Translations under genes and position numbers: made by a program
Part shown: one piece after another, positions 25,042-33,951 of the stretch
How the letters are laid out: every line of letters starts with the position of its first letter
Numbering within the stretch: position 1 is the first letter of the stretch
Notes under the pieces: model-generated
The model's input: only the letters and a program-made list of their open reading frames with translations
Database searches by the model: none
Told to the model about the DNA's origin: nothing
Assembly (NCBI GenBank): GCA_934276635.1
Contig: CAKQTH010000001.1
Location: forward strand, 124,001 to 188,000
Direction: 5' to 3'
DNA: 64,000 nucleotides
Source: an uncultured Alphaproteobacteria bacterium
GTDB lineage: Bacteria; Pseudomonadota; Alphaproteobacteria; RF32; CAG-239

Positions 25042-26406
25042 TTATTTATCGGCTTTTTTGCGAGAAGTTTTTTTTGCCGGTTTTTTCTCGTCGTCAAAGT
25101 TGTACAATTCTTCAACGGAGACTTTGTTTTCTTTGATTTTTGCCAATCCGATGATGTGGTCAATAATCTTTTCTTCAAAAACAGGAGCCTTGAGGCCTTC
25201 AATAGCCTGTTTGTTCTTCAGATAATAGTCAAACACGGCCTTTTCTTGTCCCGGATATTTTTTAGCTTCTGCCATAATCGCCTTGTTGATGTCATCAGGC
25301 TCAATGGTGATCTTTGCTTCTTTTGCAACTTCGGAAAGCAACAGGCCGAGTTTTACGCGGCGCAGAGCGATTTCCTTGTATTCTTTAAGCAAATCTTCTT
25401 CTTTTTTGCTCTTTTCGTCTTCATCAAGCTGATTATATTTCTTAGCCTGTTCATATTGTTTGCAAATTCCGTCATATTCGGCATTAACCAAACTTTCCGG
25501 AACATCAAAACCGTATTCTTTGTCCAGAATATCGAGAAGGGCGCGTTTGAGCTTCATTTTTGAAGCGGATTCATAATCTTCTTTGATGCGGGCCTCAATT
25601 TTTGTTTTGAGCGCAGCCAAATCAGCTTCACCCAAAGATTTTGCAAATTCGTCATTGACTTCAACCGATTTGTTGGCGCGCAATTCTTTGATTTCTACGG
25701 CAAATACGGCGTCTTTGTCAGCCAAATCTTTTGCGTGATAATCTTTCGGGAATTTAACTTTTACATCAACTTTTTCGCCGACCTTTTTTCCGATTAACTG
25801 GTCTTCAAAGCCGGGAATGAATGATGCGGAACCGAGTTCGAGAGGATAGTTGTTGCCTTTTCCGCCCTTAAATTCAACCCCGTCAACCGAGCCGACAAAA
25901 TCGATTACGGCAATGTCGCCTTTTTGAGACGCGCGGTCTTCTTCGATTTTTACGCTGTCTTTGCGGGACTGAGCCAAATATGTCAAAGCTTTTTCAACTT
26001 CTCCGGCCGGAACATCTGCCATAACTTTTTCAAGAGTAATCTTTGAAAAATCACCGACTTTGATTTCAGGCAAAACTTCAAGCGAAACTTCAAATTCAAC
26101 ATCTTTGCCGTCTTCAAATTTTGTAATCTTAACATCAGGCATCATAGCCGGATTGAGCTCTTTGCTCTTAATCAGCTCATCAACCGATTTTTTGACCATA
26201 TCGTCAAGAGCCTCGCCCATAACCGATGCGCGGTATTTTTGCATCAGCATTGCTTTCGGAGCTTTTCCGGGGCGGAAACCGGCGATTTTTGAGTGTTTTG
26301 CAACATCTGCAATTTTAACTTCAACTTCTTTTTCAAAGTCTGCAGACGGAATTGTAATTTGGAACTGTTTTTTCAAGTCTTTAGCTTTTAATTCTTTGAT
26401 TTTCAT
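25042..26406 (-). CDS. tig: Trigger factor (ribosome-associated chaperone/PPIase)
   Basis: The 454-residue protein is of usual length. The N-terminal ribosome-binding domain contains the signature stretch GFRPGKAPKAML (about 43-54). The central FKBP-type PPIase domain covers about 155-240 (GDIAVIDFVGSVDGVEF, then LGSASFIPGFEDQL), and the C-terminal helical chaperone arms end in a Lys-rich tail (KKPAKKTSRKKADK). Trigger factor binds ribosomal protein L23 at the tunnel exit and folds nascent chains. The gene stands alone here, upstream of a strong hairpin terminator and next to tRNA-Leu, not followed by clpP as in many bacteria. Confidence 0.95.
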   Translation of the reverse strand: MKIKELKAKDLKKQFQITIPSADFEKEVEVKIADVAKHSKIAGFRPGKAPKAMLMQKYRASVMGEALDDMVKKSVDELIKSKELNPAMMPDVKITKFEDGKDVEFEVSLEVLPEIKVGDFSKITLEKVMADVPAGEVEKALTYLAQSRKDSVKIEEDRASQKGDIAVIDFVGSVDGVEFKGGKGNNYPLELGSASFIPGFEDQLIGKKVGEKVDVKVKFPKDYHAKDLADKDAVFAVEIKELRANKSVEVNDEFAKSLGEADLAALKTKIEARIKEDYESASKMKLKRALLDILDKEYGFDVPESLVNAEYDGICKQYEQAKKYNQLDEDEKSKKEEDLLKEYKEIALRRVKLGLLLSEVAKEAKITIEPDDINKAIMAEAKKYPGQEKAVFDYYLKNKQAIEGLKAPVFEEKIIDHIIGLAKIKENKVSVEELYNFDDEKKPAKKTSRKKADK

Positions 26407-26452
26407 AAGATTTCTCTTTCAATATCATTAGAAACAATATACAAAGTTCATC

Positions 26453-26537
26453 TGGTGCGGATGGGGAGACTCGAACTCCCACACCTTGCGGCATCAGAAC
26501 CTAAATCTGACGTGTCTGCCAATTTCACCACATCCGC
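26453..26537 (-). tRNA. tRNA-Leu (TAG anticodon)
   Basis: An 85-base class II tRNA on the minus strand. The acceptor is GCGGATG/CATCCGC, the anticodon stem TCAGA/TCTGA surrounds TTTAGGT (anticodon TAG), a long variable arm (GCCGCAAGGTGT) is present, the T loop is TTCGAGT, and CCA is encoded. Confidence 0.96.
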
Positions 26538-26677
26538 GATAATCCAGCTAAACAGGTTTGTCCCGATAGTAGTCAAATTATTTTTTAAATCAAGCAAAAT
26601 ATAAATATGTGTTGATATTTAAGCAAAATTCTTTTATAAAATCGGCAGCTGATTTTTTATGACAAAGGACAAAACAG

Positions 26678-28264
26678 ATGAATACGGAAAAATATAATAT
26701 TCGCAAGACTTTTGCGATTATTTCTCACCCTGATGCCGGTAAGACCACATTGACCGAAAAATTGTTGCTTTTCGGAGGTGCGATTGCTCAGGCCGGTGCC
26801 GTAAAAGCCCGCGGAGAAAACCGCCGTGCGCATTCCGACTGGATGAAGGTGGAGCAGGAAAGAGGAATTTCCGTCGCTTCGTCGGTTATGAGCTTTGTCT
26901 ATGACGATATAAATTTTAATCTGCTGGATACGCCTGGACACGAAGACTTTTCCGAAGATACTTATCGCGTTTTGACCGCGGTTGATTCGGCGGTGATGGT
27001 GCTTGACTCGGCAAAAGGTATTGAAACCCAGACAAAAAAGCTGTTTGAGGTATGCCGCCTGCGCAATATTCCGATTTTGACCTTTGTCAACAAGCTTGAC
27101 CGCGAGGGGCTTGATCCGTTTGTTTTGCTTGATGATATCGAAAAAACTCTGGCTCTTGATGTTACGCCGGCAAGCTGGCCTATCGGCAGCGGAAAAGACT
27201 TTTTGGGCTGTTATGATTTGCTGAACGACCAGCTTATTTTGATGAGCAAAGGCAGCAAATCGCAGATAAATTCGGTGATAGAGACATGTAAAGGGATTGA
27301 TGACCCGAAAATCGACAGTCTGATTCCGGCGCATATGGCATCTAAACTGCGTGAAGATGTTATGATGGTGCGCGAGCTGTGTCCGAAATTTGATTTGCAG
27401 GAATATCTTGACGGTTCGCTCACTCCGGTATTTTTCGGAAGCGCTGTCAACAATTTCGGCGTCAGAGAAGTTTTGAACGGCCTGTGTGCTTTGGCTCCGA
27501 CGCCGCGCAACCAATCTGCAAAAGAAAGAGATGTTGCGCCGACTGAGGATAAAGTCAGCGGATTTGTTTTTAAGATTCAGGCAAATATGGACCCGAAACA
27601 CCGCGACCGCATTGCGTTTATGCGGATTTGCTCCGGCCATTTCAAACGGGGCATGACGCTTCAGCAAATTCGCACCGGAAAGCCGATAAAGGTTGCAACT
27701 CCGGTGATGTTTCTGGCGCAGGAAAGAGAGCTTGCGGAAGATGCGTTTGCCGGTGATATAATCGGGATTCCGAACCACGGACAGCTGCGTATCGGCGACA
27801 CCTTGACCGAAGGTGAAAAGCTGCATTTTACCGGAATTCCGAGTTTTGCGCCTGAGCTGCTGAAATCCGTCCGCGCGCTTGATCCGCTGAAATCAAAACA
27901 TTTGGGCAATGCGTTGCAACAGATTGCGGAAGAGGGCGGCGCCGGTGTGTTTAAGCCGGTTATCGGATCGGAATGGATTGTCGGCGTTGTCGGAACTCTG
28001 CAATTTGAGGTCATGGCAGACAGAATTCGCACCGAGTTTAATATTCCGGTGATGTTTGAGCCGACGCAGTATTATACCGCGCGTTGGATAAAATCGGCAG
28101 ACGGCGCGGCGCTCAAAAAGTTTGCGGACGCAAATCAGGGAAGTATTGCCTATGACCACGACGGAGAGCTTGTCTTTTTGGCGCGCAACGCATGGCACTT
28201 AAACAAGGCGAAAGAAGACTTTCCGCAGATTGAGTTTATGACCACCCGCGAACATACTTTTTAG
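26678..28264 (+). CDS. prfC: Peptide chain release factor 3
   Basis: The 528-residue translational GTPase has G1 ISHPDAGKTT (about 15-24), the RF3-type G2/switch region GISVASSVMSF, G3 LLDTPGHEDFSEDTYR and G4 FVNKLDREG (about 140). RF3 removes RF1 and RF2 from the ribosome after peptide release. The hallmarks RRAHSDWMKVEQERGISV and HPDAGKTTLTEK separate RF3 from EF-G. The length is standard and the gene intact. A long open frame on the opposite strand is a codon-bias shadow. Confidence 0.96.
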   Translation: MNTEKYNIRKTFAIISHPDAGKTTLTEKLLLFGGAIAQAGAVKARGENRRAHSDWMKVEQERGISVASSVMSFVYDDINFNLLDTPGHEDFSEDTYRVLTAVDSAVMVLDSAKGIETQTKKLFEVCRLRNIPILTFVNKLDREGLDPFVLLDDIEKTLALDVTPASWPIGSGKDFLGCYDLLNDQLILMSKGSKSQINSVIETCKGIDDPKIDSLIPAHMASKLREDVMMVRELCPKFDLQEYLDGSLTPVFFGSAVNNFGVREVLNGLCALAPTPRNQSAKERDVAPTEDKVSGFVFKIQANMDPKHRDRIAFMRICSGHFKRGMTLQQIRTGKPIKVATPVMFLAQERELAEDAFAGDIIGIPNHGQLRIGDTLTEGEKLHFTGIPSFAPELLKSVRALDPLKSKHLGNALQQIAEEGGAGVFKPVIGSEWIVGVVGTLQFEVMADRIRTEFNIPVMFEPTQYYTARWIKSADGAALKKFADANQGSIAYDHDGELVFLARNAWHLNKAKEDFPQIEFMTTREHTF

Positions 28265-28271
28265 AGACAAT

Positions 28272-28308
28272 AACGGACTTTGTGTCGAACATTTGACGCC
28301 GTTTTTTT
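28272..28308 (+). terminator. Possible weak terminator after prfC
   Basis: AACGG (28272-28276) can pair with CCGTT (28299-28303), with a short inner GTC/GAC stem, followed by seven T residues starting at 28302. The stem is short and the loop long, so efficiency is doubtful. Confidence 0.35.
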
Positions 28309-28455
28309 GCGGCCGGTTGTCAAGTGATATTTTGCGCTTATATAATCTGAAAAAATATTTGCAAAAAAAGAAAAAATAAGCTACCATATTGCATATGTTT
28401 ATAAAGCCGGTGTTTTTCGGCCGATTTTGTATGAATTTTTATTAGGAGCCACGCT

Positions 28456-30612
28456 ATGAATAAATTCGCTCTCTTTTCCGTTGTTATGTTGTTTTTGTTT
28501 GGTTTTGCCGCGCAGAATGCCGATGCAAAAATTTGTTTTGCGGTGGATAAGGACTGCGAACAGGGCAAAGTCGGATACACGGCATGTGTCGGCAAGTTAA
28601 GTTTGTTCCCGTATACAACAGAAAACTGTACTAAAGAAGGATATGTCCCGCAGGGCGCATATTGTTACGCTGGAGATAAAGTAGGAGGAGGGAACAGAGA
28701 CCACTATGCGGAATGTGATTGCGACAGAAACACATATATCTATGATGTTATAAAGGTCGTTGAGGGAAATGGAAAGTACGAATATAAAGATACGGTTACC
28801 TGTAAAAACAAACTGCAACTGGCAAAACATCGTGTTTGTGCGGCGCGCTATAAATATGCCGAAGAAAGTGCAAAAGGGCTTTATAACTCAAAAGTTCACA
28901 ATCCGCTGACTTTCTGCGGCGCCGGGCTTTCTCTTGATGACTCCGGAGATTATTGCGAGGAGCAGGATTCCGTTTTGGGCGGAGGAACATCGTATAAAAG
29001 ATATGAGTCGTGCTCTTGCTCTGATTCATTTGCAAAAAGCCAGGGGTGGACGACTTGCACCGGTGCGGGCACATCTCCGGGCACCTATAAATGTTCGGCA
29101 GGCAGCACAAAATATTACGCTTCCTGCGGCTGCCAATACGGATATTCAAAACAGGGCGATCGCTGCGTTGCAAACAGCGGCGGAAATTGTAATACCGGAT
29201 ATATAATGGTAAACGGAAGCTGCGTGAGATGTAATCAAAACAATTTTGTTTGCCAATCAGGAAAGGTGGCTGACTACAATACTTGTCAATGTCTTACACA
29301 ACAAGCAGAAAGCCGTAACTTTGTTTGGTTGATTAGCAGCGACTTTGATATAGATTTTGATGAAAATGCAAAAAAAGCCATTGAAGGATTTAAGGAATCG
29401 TCTGATACGGAAATTGAATATGTTACGAAATCCCCGAGCGATTTTAACGATTATCTCAATACCGTACTTTCATCGGGAGCTTTTGACGGCATACAAATTT
29501 CCAGAGTATATACTTTGGGGGTTCACCCGCTGGCAAGCGTTGATATGGATAACTCTGAGTGGGGGCTTGATTTTGGTATATCTCCGCTGAAACCTTATAA
29601 AGATTTTGATTTTGAAGATGATCCGGATATGTTCTCGAATTTCAATATTCCGTTTTTTGCAATCGGAAAAGTTTTTGATGCAAGAGAGTATCAAAAATAT
29701 TGCCAAACAACAGAAGATGAAACGGAAAACTCTATGGAATATAATTGGTTCGGCTGGCTCAGTGATATGGAATATCTCGGCGGTGATGGCGCTTGGAACG
29801 GCAAAGACAATGGGCTTAATTTGAGTGAGGGACCGATACAAACCGGACACATCAGAATGAGCGAAAGCGATGCGATGGGCTGCCATCCGTCTCAAGTGTC
29901 AGGCGATCGCTATGATGAATATGGCGGAACAACTGTGCCAATGAACGATTTTGATTTAGATGAGCTGTGGGGTTATGGCGGAGATTTATGTCTGAATTAT
30001 ATGTTTATGCGCAACAGTAGTGCGTATATGCCGAGAGCTGTTTTTGACAAAGACAACGGATATCTGTACATCGTAGATTCCAGAAGTGCTTATAATGTCG
30101 GAGCGGTCGGTGAAAGTGATTGGCCGACTAATAAAAACGGAAGTTTTTACAGCAACTTCCTGACATGGTGGAATAGTAATACAGAGGAAGAAAGAGCCGG
30201 TATATGCAAAATTACCAGAGAACAGGTTCAACATTTCCGTCCCGGCAATCTTCTTTCATATCCGTGGGCCAGTGATATATGGCAAAGCGTTGTTAAAGGC
30301 GAAATAACAGAAGAAGAGGTTTTGGATAAAATTATTGATCCTGAAGAAGATGCAGGCACACACTTTTCTGAGCTGTATATCGGAGATGAATATGTTGACC
30401 TGTATAAAGAACAGGTTGACAGTCTTGATGATGATATGAAGTCCAGAATAGAGGATTATTTCAAACGCCGTTATTATCAGTCTAATGTTAGAAATTTGGA
30501 AAATGGCTTGTATGACTGGAGTTATCCGTTTGATTATAGTTTTGATGAAGATTATGGTAACGGAGAATATGATTGGGATACCGGTTGGAATGATTTTCTT
30601 GGCAGAATATAA
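28456..30612 (+). CDS. Large secreted Cys-rich protein of unknown function
   Basis: The 718-residue protein has a Sec signal peptide (MNKFALFSVVMLFLFGFAAQNADA, cleavage about residue 24). Residues 25-280 are Cys-rich, with a recurring aromatic-x-x-C-x-C unit: YAECDC (~83), YESCSC (~183), YASCGC (~222) and YNTCQC (~273). The remaining ~430 residues have few Cys and are strongly acidic and aromatic-rich (DFDIDFDENAKK at about 294). This second part begins with strand-like NFVWLISSDF and may be an enzymatic or binding domain, but none is recognised. The RBS is AGGAGCC before ATG 28456. The protein is probably surface-exposed or periplasmic with disulfides. The nitroreductase-like gene follows after 12 bases. 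Confidence 0.72.
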   Translation: MNKFALFSVVMLFLFGFAAQNADAKICFAVDKDCEQGKVGYTACVGKLSLFPYTTENCTKEGYVPQGAYCYAGDKVGGGNRDHYAECDCDRNTYIYDVIKVVEGNGKYEYKDTVTCKNKLQLAKHRVCAARYKYAEESAKGLYNSKVHNPLTFCGAGLSLDDSGDYCEEQDSVLGGGTSYKRYESCSCSDSFAKSQGWTTCTGAGTSPGTYKCSAGSTKYYASCGCQYGYSKQGDRCVANSGGNCNTGYIMVNGSCVRCNQNNFVCQSGKVADYNTCQCLTQQAESRNFVWLISSDFDIDFDENAKKAIEGFKESSDTEIEYVTKSPSDFNDYLNTVLSSGAFDGIQISRVYTLGVHPLASVDMDNSEWGLDFGISPLKPYKDFDFEDDPDMFSNFNIPFFAIGKVFDAREYQKYCQTTEDETENSMEYNWFGWLSDMEYLGGDGAWNGKDNGLNLSEGPIQTGHIRMSESDAMGCHPSQVSGDRYDEYGGTTVPMNDFDLDELWGYGGDLCLNYMFMRNSSAYMPRAVFDKDNGYLYIVDSRSAYNVGAVGESDWPTNKNGSFYSNFLTWWNSNTEEERAGICKITREQVQHFRPGNLLSYPWASDIWQSVVKGEITEEEVLDKIIDPEEDAGTHFSELYIGDEYVDLYKEQVDSLDDDMKSRIEDYFKRRYYQSNVRNLENGLYDWSYPFDYSFDEDYGNGEYDWDTGWNDFLGRI

Positions 30613-30624
30613 AGGAATAATGAG

Positions 30625-31221
30625 ATGATAAAAGTTGTTTTGCCCGCAGTTGCGGCTGGGTTGATTTCTACGAGTGTTTTGGCGGCCGACATTAAGCTTC
30701 CGGAGCCGGGCAAGTCGGAAACCGCATCTTTGATGCAGGCGCTTGAGGCCAGACATTCCGACCGAGCATTTGCCGACAAAGATATAAGTCTGCAAGAACT
30801 TAGCACGGTTCTTTGGGCGGCATACGGCACCAATCGTCCGGACGGAAAACGCACAATTCCGACCGCGATGAACGAAAAAGATTTGAGCATCTATGTGTTC
30901 AACAAAGACGGAATTTATCTTTATGACGCGGACGAAAATCTGTTGAATCAGGTTTCGGATAAAAATCAGCTCTTTTTGTTTCAAAAACAAGATTATATGA
31001 CAAATGTTCCGGTTGTTTTGGTTTATGTTGGTAGCAGGGAAGATTATGCGGCGATGCATGCCGGTTCGGCGTATCAAAATGTCGGGCTCTATGCAGCGGC
31101 GCATAATATGGCGAATATCGTCCGCGGATATTTTGACCGCGACGGAGTTGCAAAAGCCCTGAAACTCGGCAAAACCGAGAGGGTGATTATCTCTCAAGCC
31201 ATCGGCTGGCCGGAAAAATAA
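30625..31221 (+). CDS. Exported nitroreductase-family protein
   Basis: The 198-residue protein carries a signal-peptide-like N-terminus (MIKVVLPAVAAGLISTSVLA, cleavage about residue 20) followed by a nitroreductase fold. It has ALEARHSDRAFADKDISLQEL (the RRSxRxF-like FMN-binding start), ELSTVLWAAYGTNRPDGKR, and a C-terminal AYQNVGLYAAAHNMA helix with ISQAIGWPEK. Such small SagB-like or nitroreductase-like proteins bind FMN. Export of an FMN enzyme is unusual and would need Tat or periplasmic flavin loading, and no twin-arginine motif is present. It is probably co-transcribed with the Cys-rich protein upstream (12 bases). Confidence 0.78.
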   Translation: MIKVVLPAVAAGLISTSVLAADIKLPEPGKSETASLMQALEARHSDRAFADKDISLQELSTVLWAAYGTNRPDGKRTIPTAMNEKDLSIYVFNKDGIYLYDADENLLNQVSDKNQLFLFQKQDYMTNVPVVLVYVGSREDYAAMHAGSAYQNVGLYAAAHNMANIVRGYFDRDGVAKALKLGKTERVIISQAIGWPEK

Positions 31222-31262
31222 CCAAACAAATTTAATATCATTATGTATAAGGACTGCAAATT

Positions 31263-32351
31263 ATGAACGATGTCGGAACTATAAAAGAAGAATTAAATGA
31301 TCTGAAAAGCAATGCGTATAAAAATTATAACAATAAGGAAAAGCCCTCGAAAACAACGGCAACTCTCGGATTTTTCAGAAGCTGCGGGGTTTCTTTATAT
31401 CTGATTTTTACCGAAAAGGAAAATATTCTGTTTGCGTTTCTGTCGCTTGTCAGTATGTCATTGATATATTTTTTGGGAATTAAGTTGATGGATTGGATTC
31501 CTCAAGAAATATGGGACAGCCTGAAAGCAGAAGAGGGCAAAGACCACACATTGCTCAATCTGGTCGTGCTGATTTGGGAGTTTATCTGTGTCGGAATTGT
31601 GGCCTATCCATTAGGGATTCTCACTGCATGTATGGGTGCGTCTTATATGCTGCGCTTTCAGGGAAAAGAATCCACAATTTCCGAATGCCTGAAAATCGTA
31701 TTGCCGAAATCGTGGACGCTGTGGGTTTTCAGCTGGATTGACGGTTGGTGGACATTTTTGAGAATTGTAGAGCGTCTGCCGAAGAAAAATGACAGAACTC
31801 CGTTAAGCACAAAAATAAGGAACGAAATGATTTATCAGGCCTGGAAAGTGGCGTCTTTGGGATTTTTGCCGGCAACGGTATGCGGCAGAAACTTGAAAGA
31901 AGCGTGCGCAGATTCGCTTAATCTGCTGCAAGACAGATTTTCTATGCTGGTCAAACTGCGTATCGGATATTCGGTTGTCTGCTGGATTGTCGGTATCGGC
32001 TCTTATATCGGGGCGGCTTTGATGATGTTTTATTTCAAAGATTTGAGAATCGGCAGCAATGATATTTATTCGTTTTATTTTCTTGCCGGTGCGCCGATTG
32101 TGGTGGCTTTGACCATCATAATGTTGTTTTTCCGCCCGCTGTATGTAATCTCAGCCTGCAGAATTTATGCGTTTTATGCCCGTGAAAAAGGGATTGAAAT
32201 CAAGTTGCCGGAAAAAAGCTCGAAATTTGTCAGCTCGATAATAGTATTTTTGCTTTTGCTGGCTGCGGTTGCTGTGGTCTATCTGTGGCGAGACGAACTC
32301 GGCTTGAGCGATATTTTAAGCGAAAAAATAAATATAACAAATTTCAGATAA
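31263..32351 (+). CDS. Polytopic inner-membrane protein of unknown function
   Basis: The 362-residue protein has a charged cytoplasmic N-terminus (~45 residues) and about six hydrophobic segments, including ILFAFLSLVSMSLIYFLG (about 62-79), LVVLIWEFICVGIVAYPLGI, YSVVCWIVGIGSYIGAALMM, GAPIVVALTIIMLFF and SSIIVFLLLLAAVAVVYLW. A conserved-looking cytoplasmic loop contains WTFLRIVERLPKK. No transporter motif is recognised. It lies 41 bases after the nitroreductase-like gene and ends at a strong terminator, so it closes a three-gene unit. Confidence 0.65.
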   Translation: MNDVGTIKEELNDLKSNAYKNYNNKEKPSKTTATLGFFRSCGVSLYLIFTEKENILFAFLSLVSMSLIYFLGIKLMDWIPQEIWDSLKAEEGKDHTLLNLVVLIWEFICVGIVAYPLGILTACMGASYMLRFQGKESTISECLKIVLPKSWTLWVFSWIDGWWTFLRIVERLPKKNDRTPLSTKIRNEMIYQAWKVASLGFLPATVCGRNLKEACADSLNLLQDRFSMLVKLRIGYSVVCWIVGIGSYIGAALMMFYFKDLRIGSNDIYSFYFLAGAPIVVALTIIMLFFRPLYVISACRIYAFYAREKGIEIKLPEKSSKFVSSIIVFLLLLAAVAVVYLWRDELGLSDILSEKINITNFR

Positions 32352-32355
32352 CAAG

Positions 32356-32381
32356 AAAAGGAGCCAAAACGCTCCTTTTTT
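32356..32381 (+). terminator. Rho-independent terminator
   Basis: AAAAGGAGC and GCTCCTTTTT form a GC-containing stem around a six-base loop, followed by T residues, 5 bases after the membrane-protein stop. Confidence 0.8.
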
Positions 32382-32431
32382 GTGTCTTAAAACCCGATGC
32401 CAAAACAAAGGATTTTTGCGCGCGGCGAAAA

Positions 32432-32674
32432 TTATCTTCCGACTTTGCTCTTTAATGCCATGTCGTGAGCCTTTTCATAGGCCAGATATTTGTCGTATTC
32501 TTTTTTGGAAACTTTTTCTCCGTTGGTCAAAATTTCCCATCCGTCGACTTCAACAAAGCCTTTGCCCGGAACATAACTTTTAGCCTTCAGCGAACCTTCT
32601 TTATCGATAAAAACTTCGTATCCGTAAGTTCCTACCATAAAATATCCGCCATCTTTCAAAAATTTACTTTCCAT
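32432..32674 (-). CDS. Small hypothetical protein
   Basis: The 80-residue soluble, basic protein has beta-rich N-terminal sequence (GTYGYEVFIDKEG) and a helical C-terminus (KKEYDKYLAYEKAHDMAL). GGAAG precedes its start. It is separated from the neighbouring HEXXH gene by ~90 bases. No family is recognised. Confidence 0.5.
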   Translation of the reverse strand: MESKFLKDGGYFMVGTYGYEVFIDKEGSLKAKSYVPGKGFVEVDGWEILTNGEKVSKKEYDKYLAYEKAHDMALKSKVGR

Positions 32675-32763
32675 CAGTTTCTTCCTAAGTAATTTATCAA
32701 TTTAATGTGCTGTTATTTATACTATTAATCTAACAGAGTTAATACAAAAAATAATTTATTTTT

Positions 32764-33813
32764 TTACAGCATTTTCGTAAAGGTTGTTTTGCGGATAAAT
32801 GAGGCCGGTTTTACGGGCATACGGCGGTTGTGGCCGTCTCTGCCTGAAAATCGCAGTTGTTCGGCTTTTTTTGCGTCCTCATCGGCATACGATTCCGTTG
32901 GGATTGCAATCACCTGTTTTTGCATATCCGGAATATCGCGCTGCAAAACTTCCGATACCCGATAGCCGTCTTTATCCTGCCACATTTTATATTGCGGCAA
33001 ATCTGCTCCGATATGAAAAATCTGCTTGTTTTCGGGCGCTTTCGGCTTTGGCGCAAACCAAGATGCAACCGTATTTTTTATTCTGGATAACAAATTTTCT
33101 TTCGGCATAACCGGAGTTTTTTCTTTGATAATTGCCTCAAGCCGTTTTTCGGCTTTTTGCGGAATTTCCACATCTTTTTTCATAAAATGCCAAAAATCGA
33201 TGCCTCCGATGGTATAAATCGAATGCAGCTGCTGTTGATAGTTTTGTTCGTGATACAGGGCGTAATGGCCGGAAAAGTCCGAATACATCGAAACTCTGTG
33301 CAAACATGCATCCATATATGTCAGGGCAAATTTTTTTTCCCACATTTTGCAGGTTTCGTTGGCGATAAAGGTCATTTCTTTGTTGAAATCTTCAAAATAT
33401 TTGCTGTTTGGAATGATTTTTTTGTCTTTTATGGCTTTAGCATAAAAATCAAATTTGTTTGTTACATCAAGATAAAAAACATTTATATCGCCTGTTTCAA
33501 GATATTTTTGCCGCAGATAGATGAGCATTGCGATATTTGCCGAAATCTCGTCGTGCATACTCAGTTTGTATGTCTGTTGCGGGCTGACCGGATAAGAATG
33601 CAACCCAGCGTCAAAGTTGTCTTTGTGTTTTTGCTCGTGAATCAAAACAGCGGTAGTTTGCGCGTAGTTGTTATATTTTGCGCTTTCGGTAGAATAGTTT
33701 GCGGTAATCGTACCTTTTTGCGGCAAAAAATATGATGCCGCCCGCGGTTCATCTTTGAGGGTATCAACCTGAAAATCAACGGTAGTCATTGGAATGTCTG
33801 CATTTGAAATCAT
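32764..33813 (-). CDS. Putative zinc metallopeptidase-like protein (HEXXH)
   Basis: The 349-residue protein starts at ATG 33813 with AAGGATAA upstream; the open frame extends further upstream, but that part overlaps the tetR promoter and is not plausible. A gluzincin-type HEQKH occurs at residues 59-63 in the helix TTAVLIHEQKHKDN. It is followed by LSMHDEISANIAML at about 85-98, whose Glu could be the third zinc ligand. This resembles DUF6782-like putative metallopeptidase domains. No signal peptide is present. The C-terminal ~120 residues are basic and likely flexible. The substrate is unknown; an effector is possible given the VirD4 genes nearby. Confidence 0.65.
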   Translation of the reverse strand: MISNADIPMTTVDFQVDTLKDEPRAASYFLPQKGTITANYSTESAKYNNYAQTTAVLIHEQKHKDNFDAGLHSYPVSPQQTYKLSMHDEISANIAMLIYLRQKYLETGDINVFYLDVTNKFDFYAKAIKDKKIIPNSKYFEDFNKEMTFIANETCKMWEKKFALTYMDACLHRVSMYSDFSGHYALYHEQNYQQQLHSIYTIGGIDFWHFMKKDVEIPQKAEKRLEAIIKEKTPVMPKENLLSRIKNTVASWFAPKPKAPENKQIFHIGADLPQYKMWQDKDGYRVSEVLQRDIPDMQKQVIAIPTESYADEDAKKAEQLRFSGRDGHNRRMPVKPASFIRKTTFTKML

Positions 33814-33886
33814 ATTACTTATCCTTTTGAAACTTCTATGGATAATATCATTTTTTGCGCCGCTCGTCAACTTAAATAAAATATTC

Positions 33887-33916
33887 TTGACAAACGGCTT
33901 GCGAGTGTTATATAAA
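33887..33916 (+). promoter_or_regulatory. Sigma70-type promoter of tetR-like gene
   Basis: A consensus TTGACA lies at 33887-33892 and TATAAA at 33911-33916 (18-base spacer; TATATA at 33909 gives 16). The TetR-type operator starts directly after the -10, so repressor binding would block it. Confidence 0.7.
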
Positions 33917-33933
33917 GTGAACGGTTGTTCACT
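33916..33933. promoter_or_regulatory. Palindromic operator for the TetR-family regulator
   Basis: AGTGAAC-GGTT-GTTCACT is an 18-base palindrome with perfect 7-bp arms, placed between the -10 element and the tetR start 19 bases downstream. TetR-family dimers typically bind such sites and autorepress. Confidence 0.75.
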
Positions 33934-33951
33934 AAACGAGAGAGGATAAAG

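Noticed and set aside
26657..27826. 389-codon open frame antisense to prfC
   Set aside because: It lies opposite a clear prfC, with low-complexity shadow sequence and no ribosome-binding site or domain.
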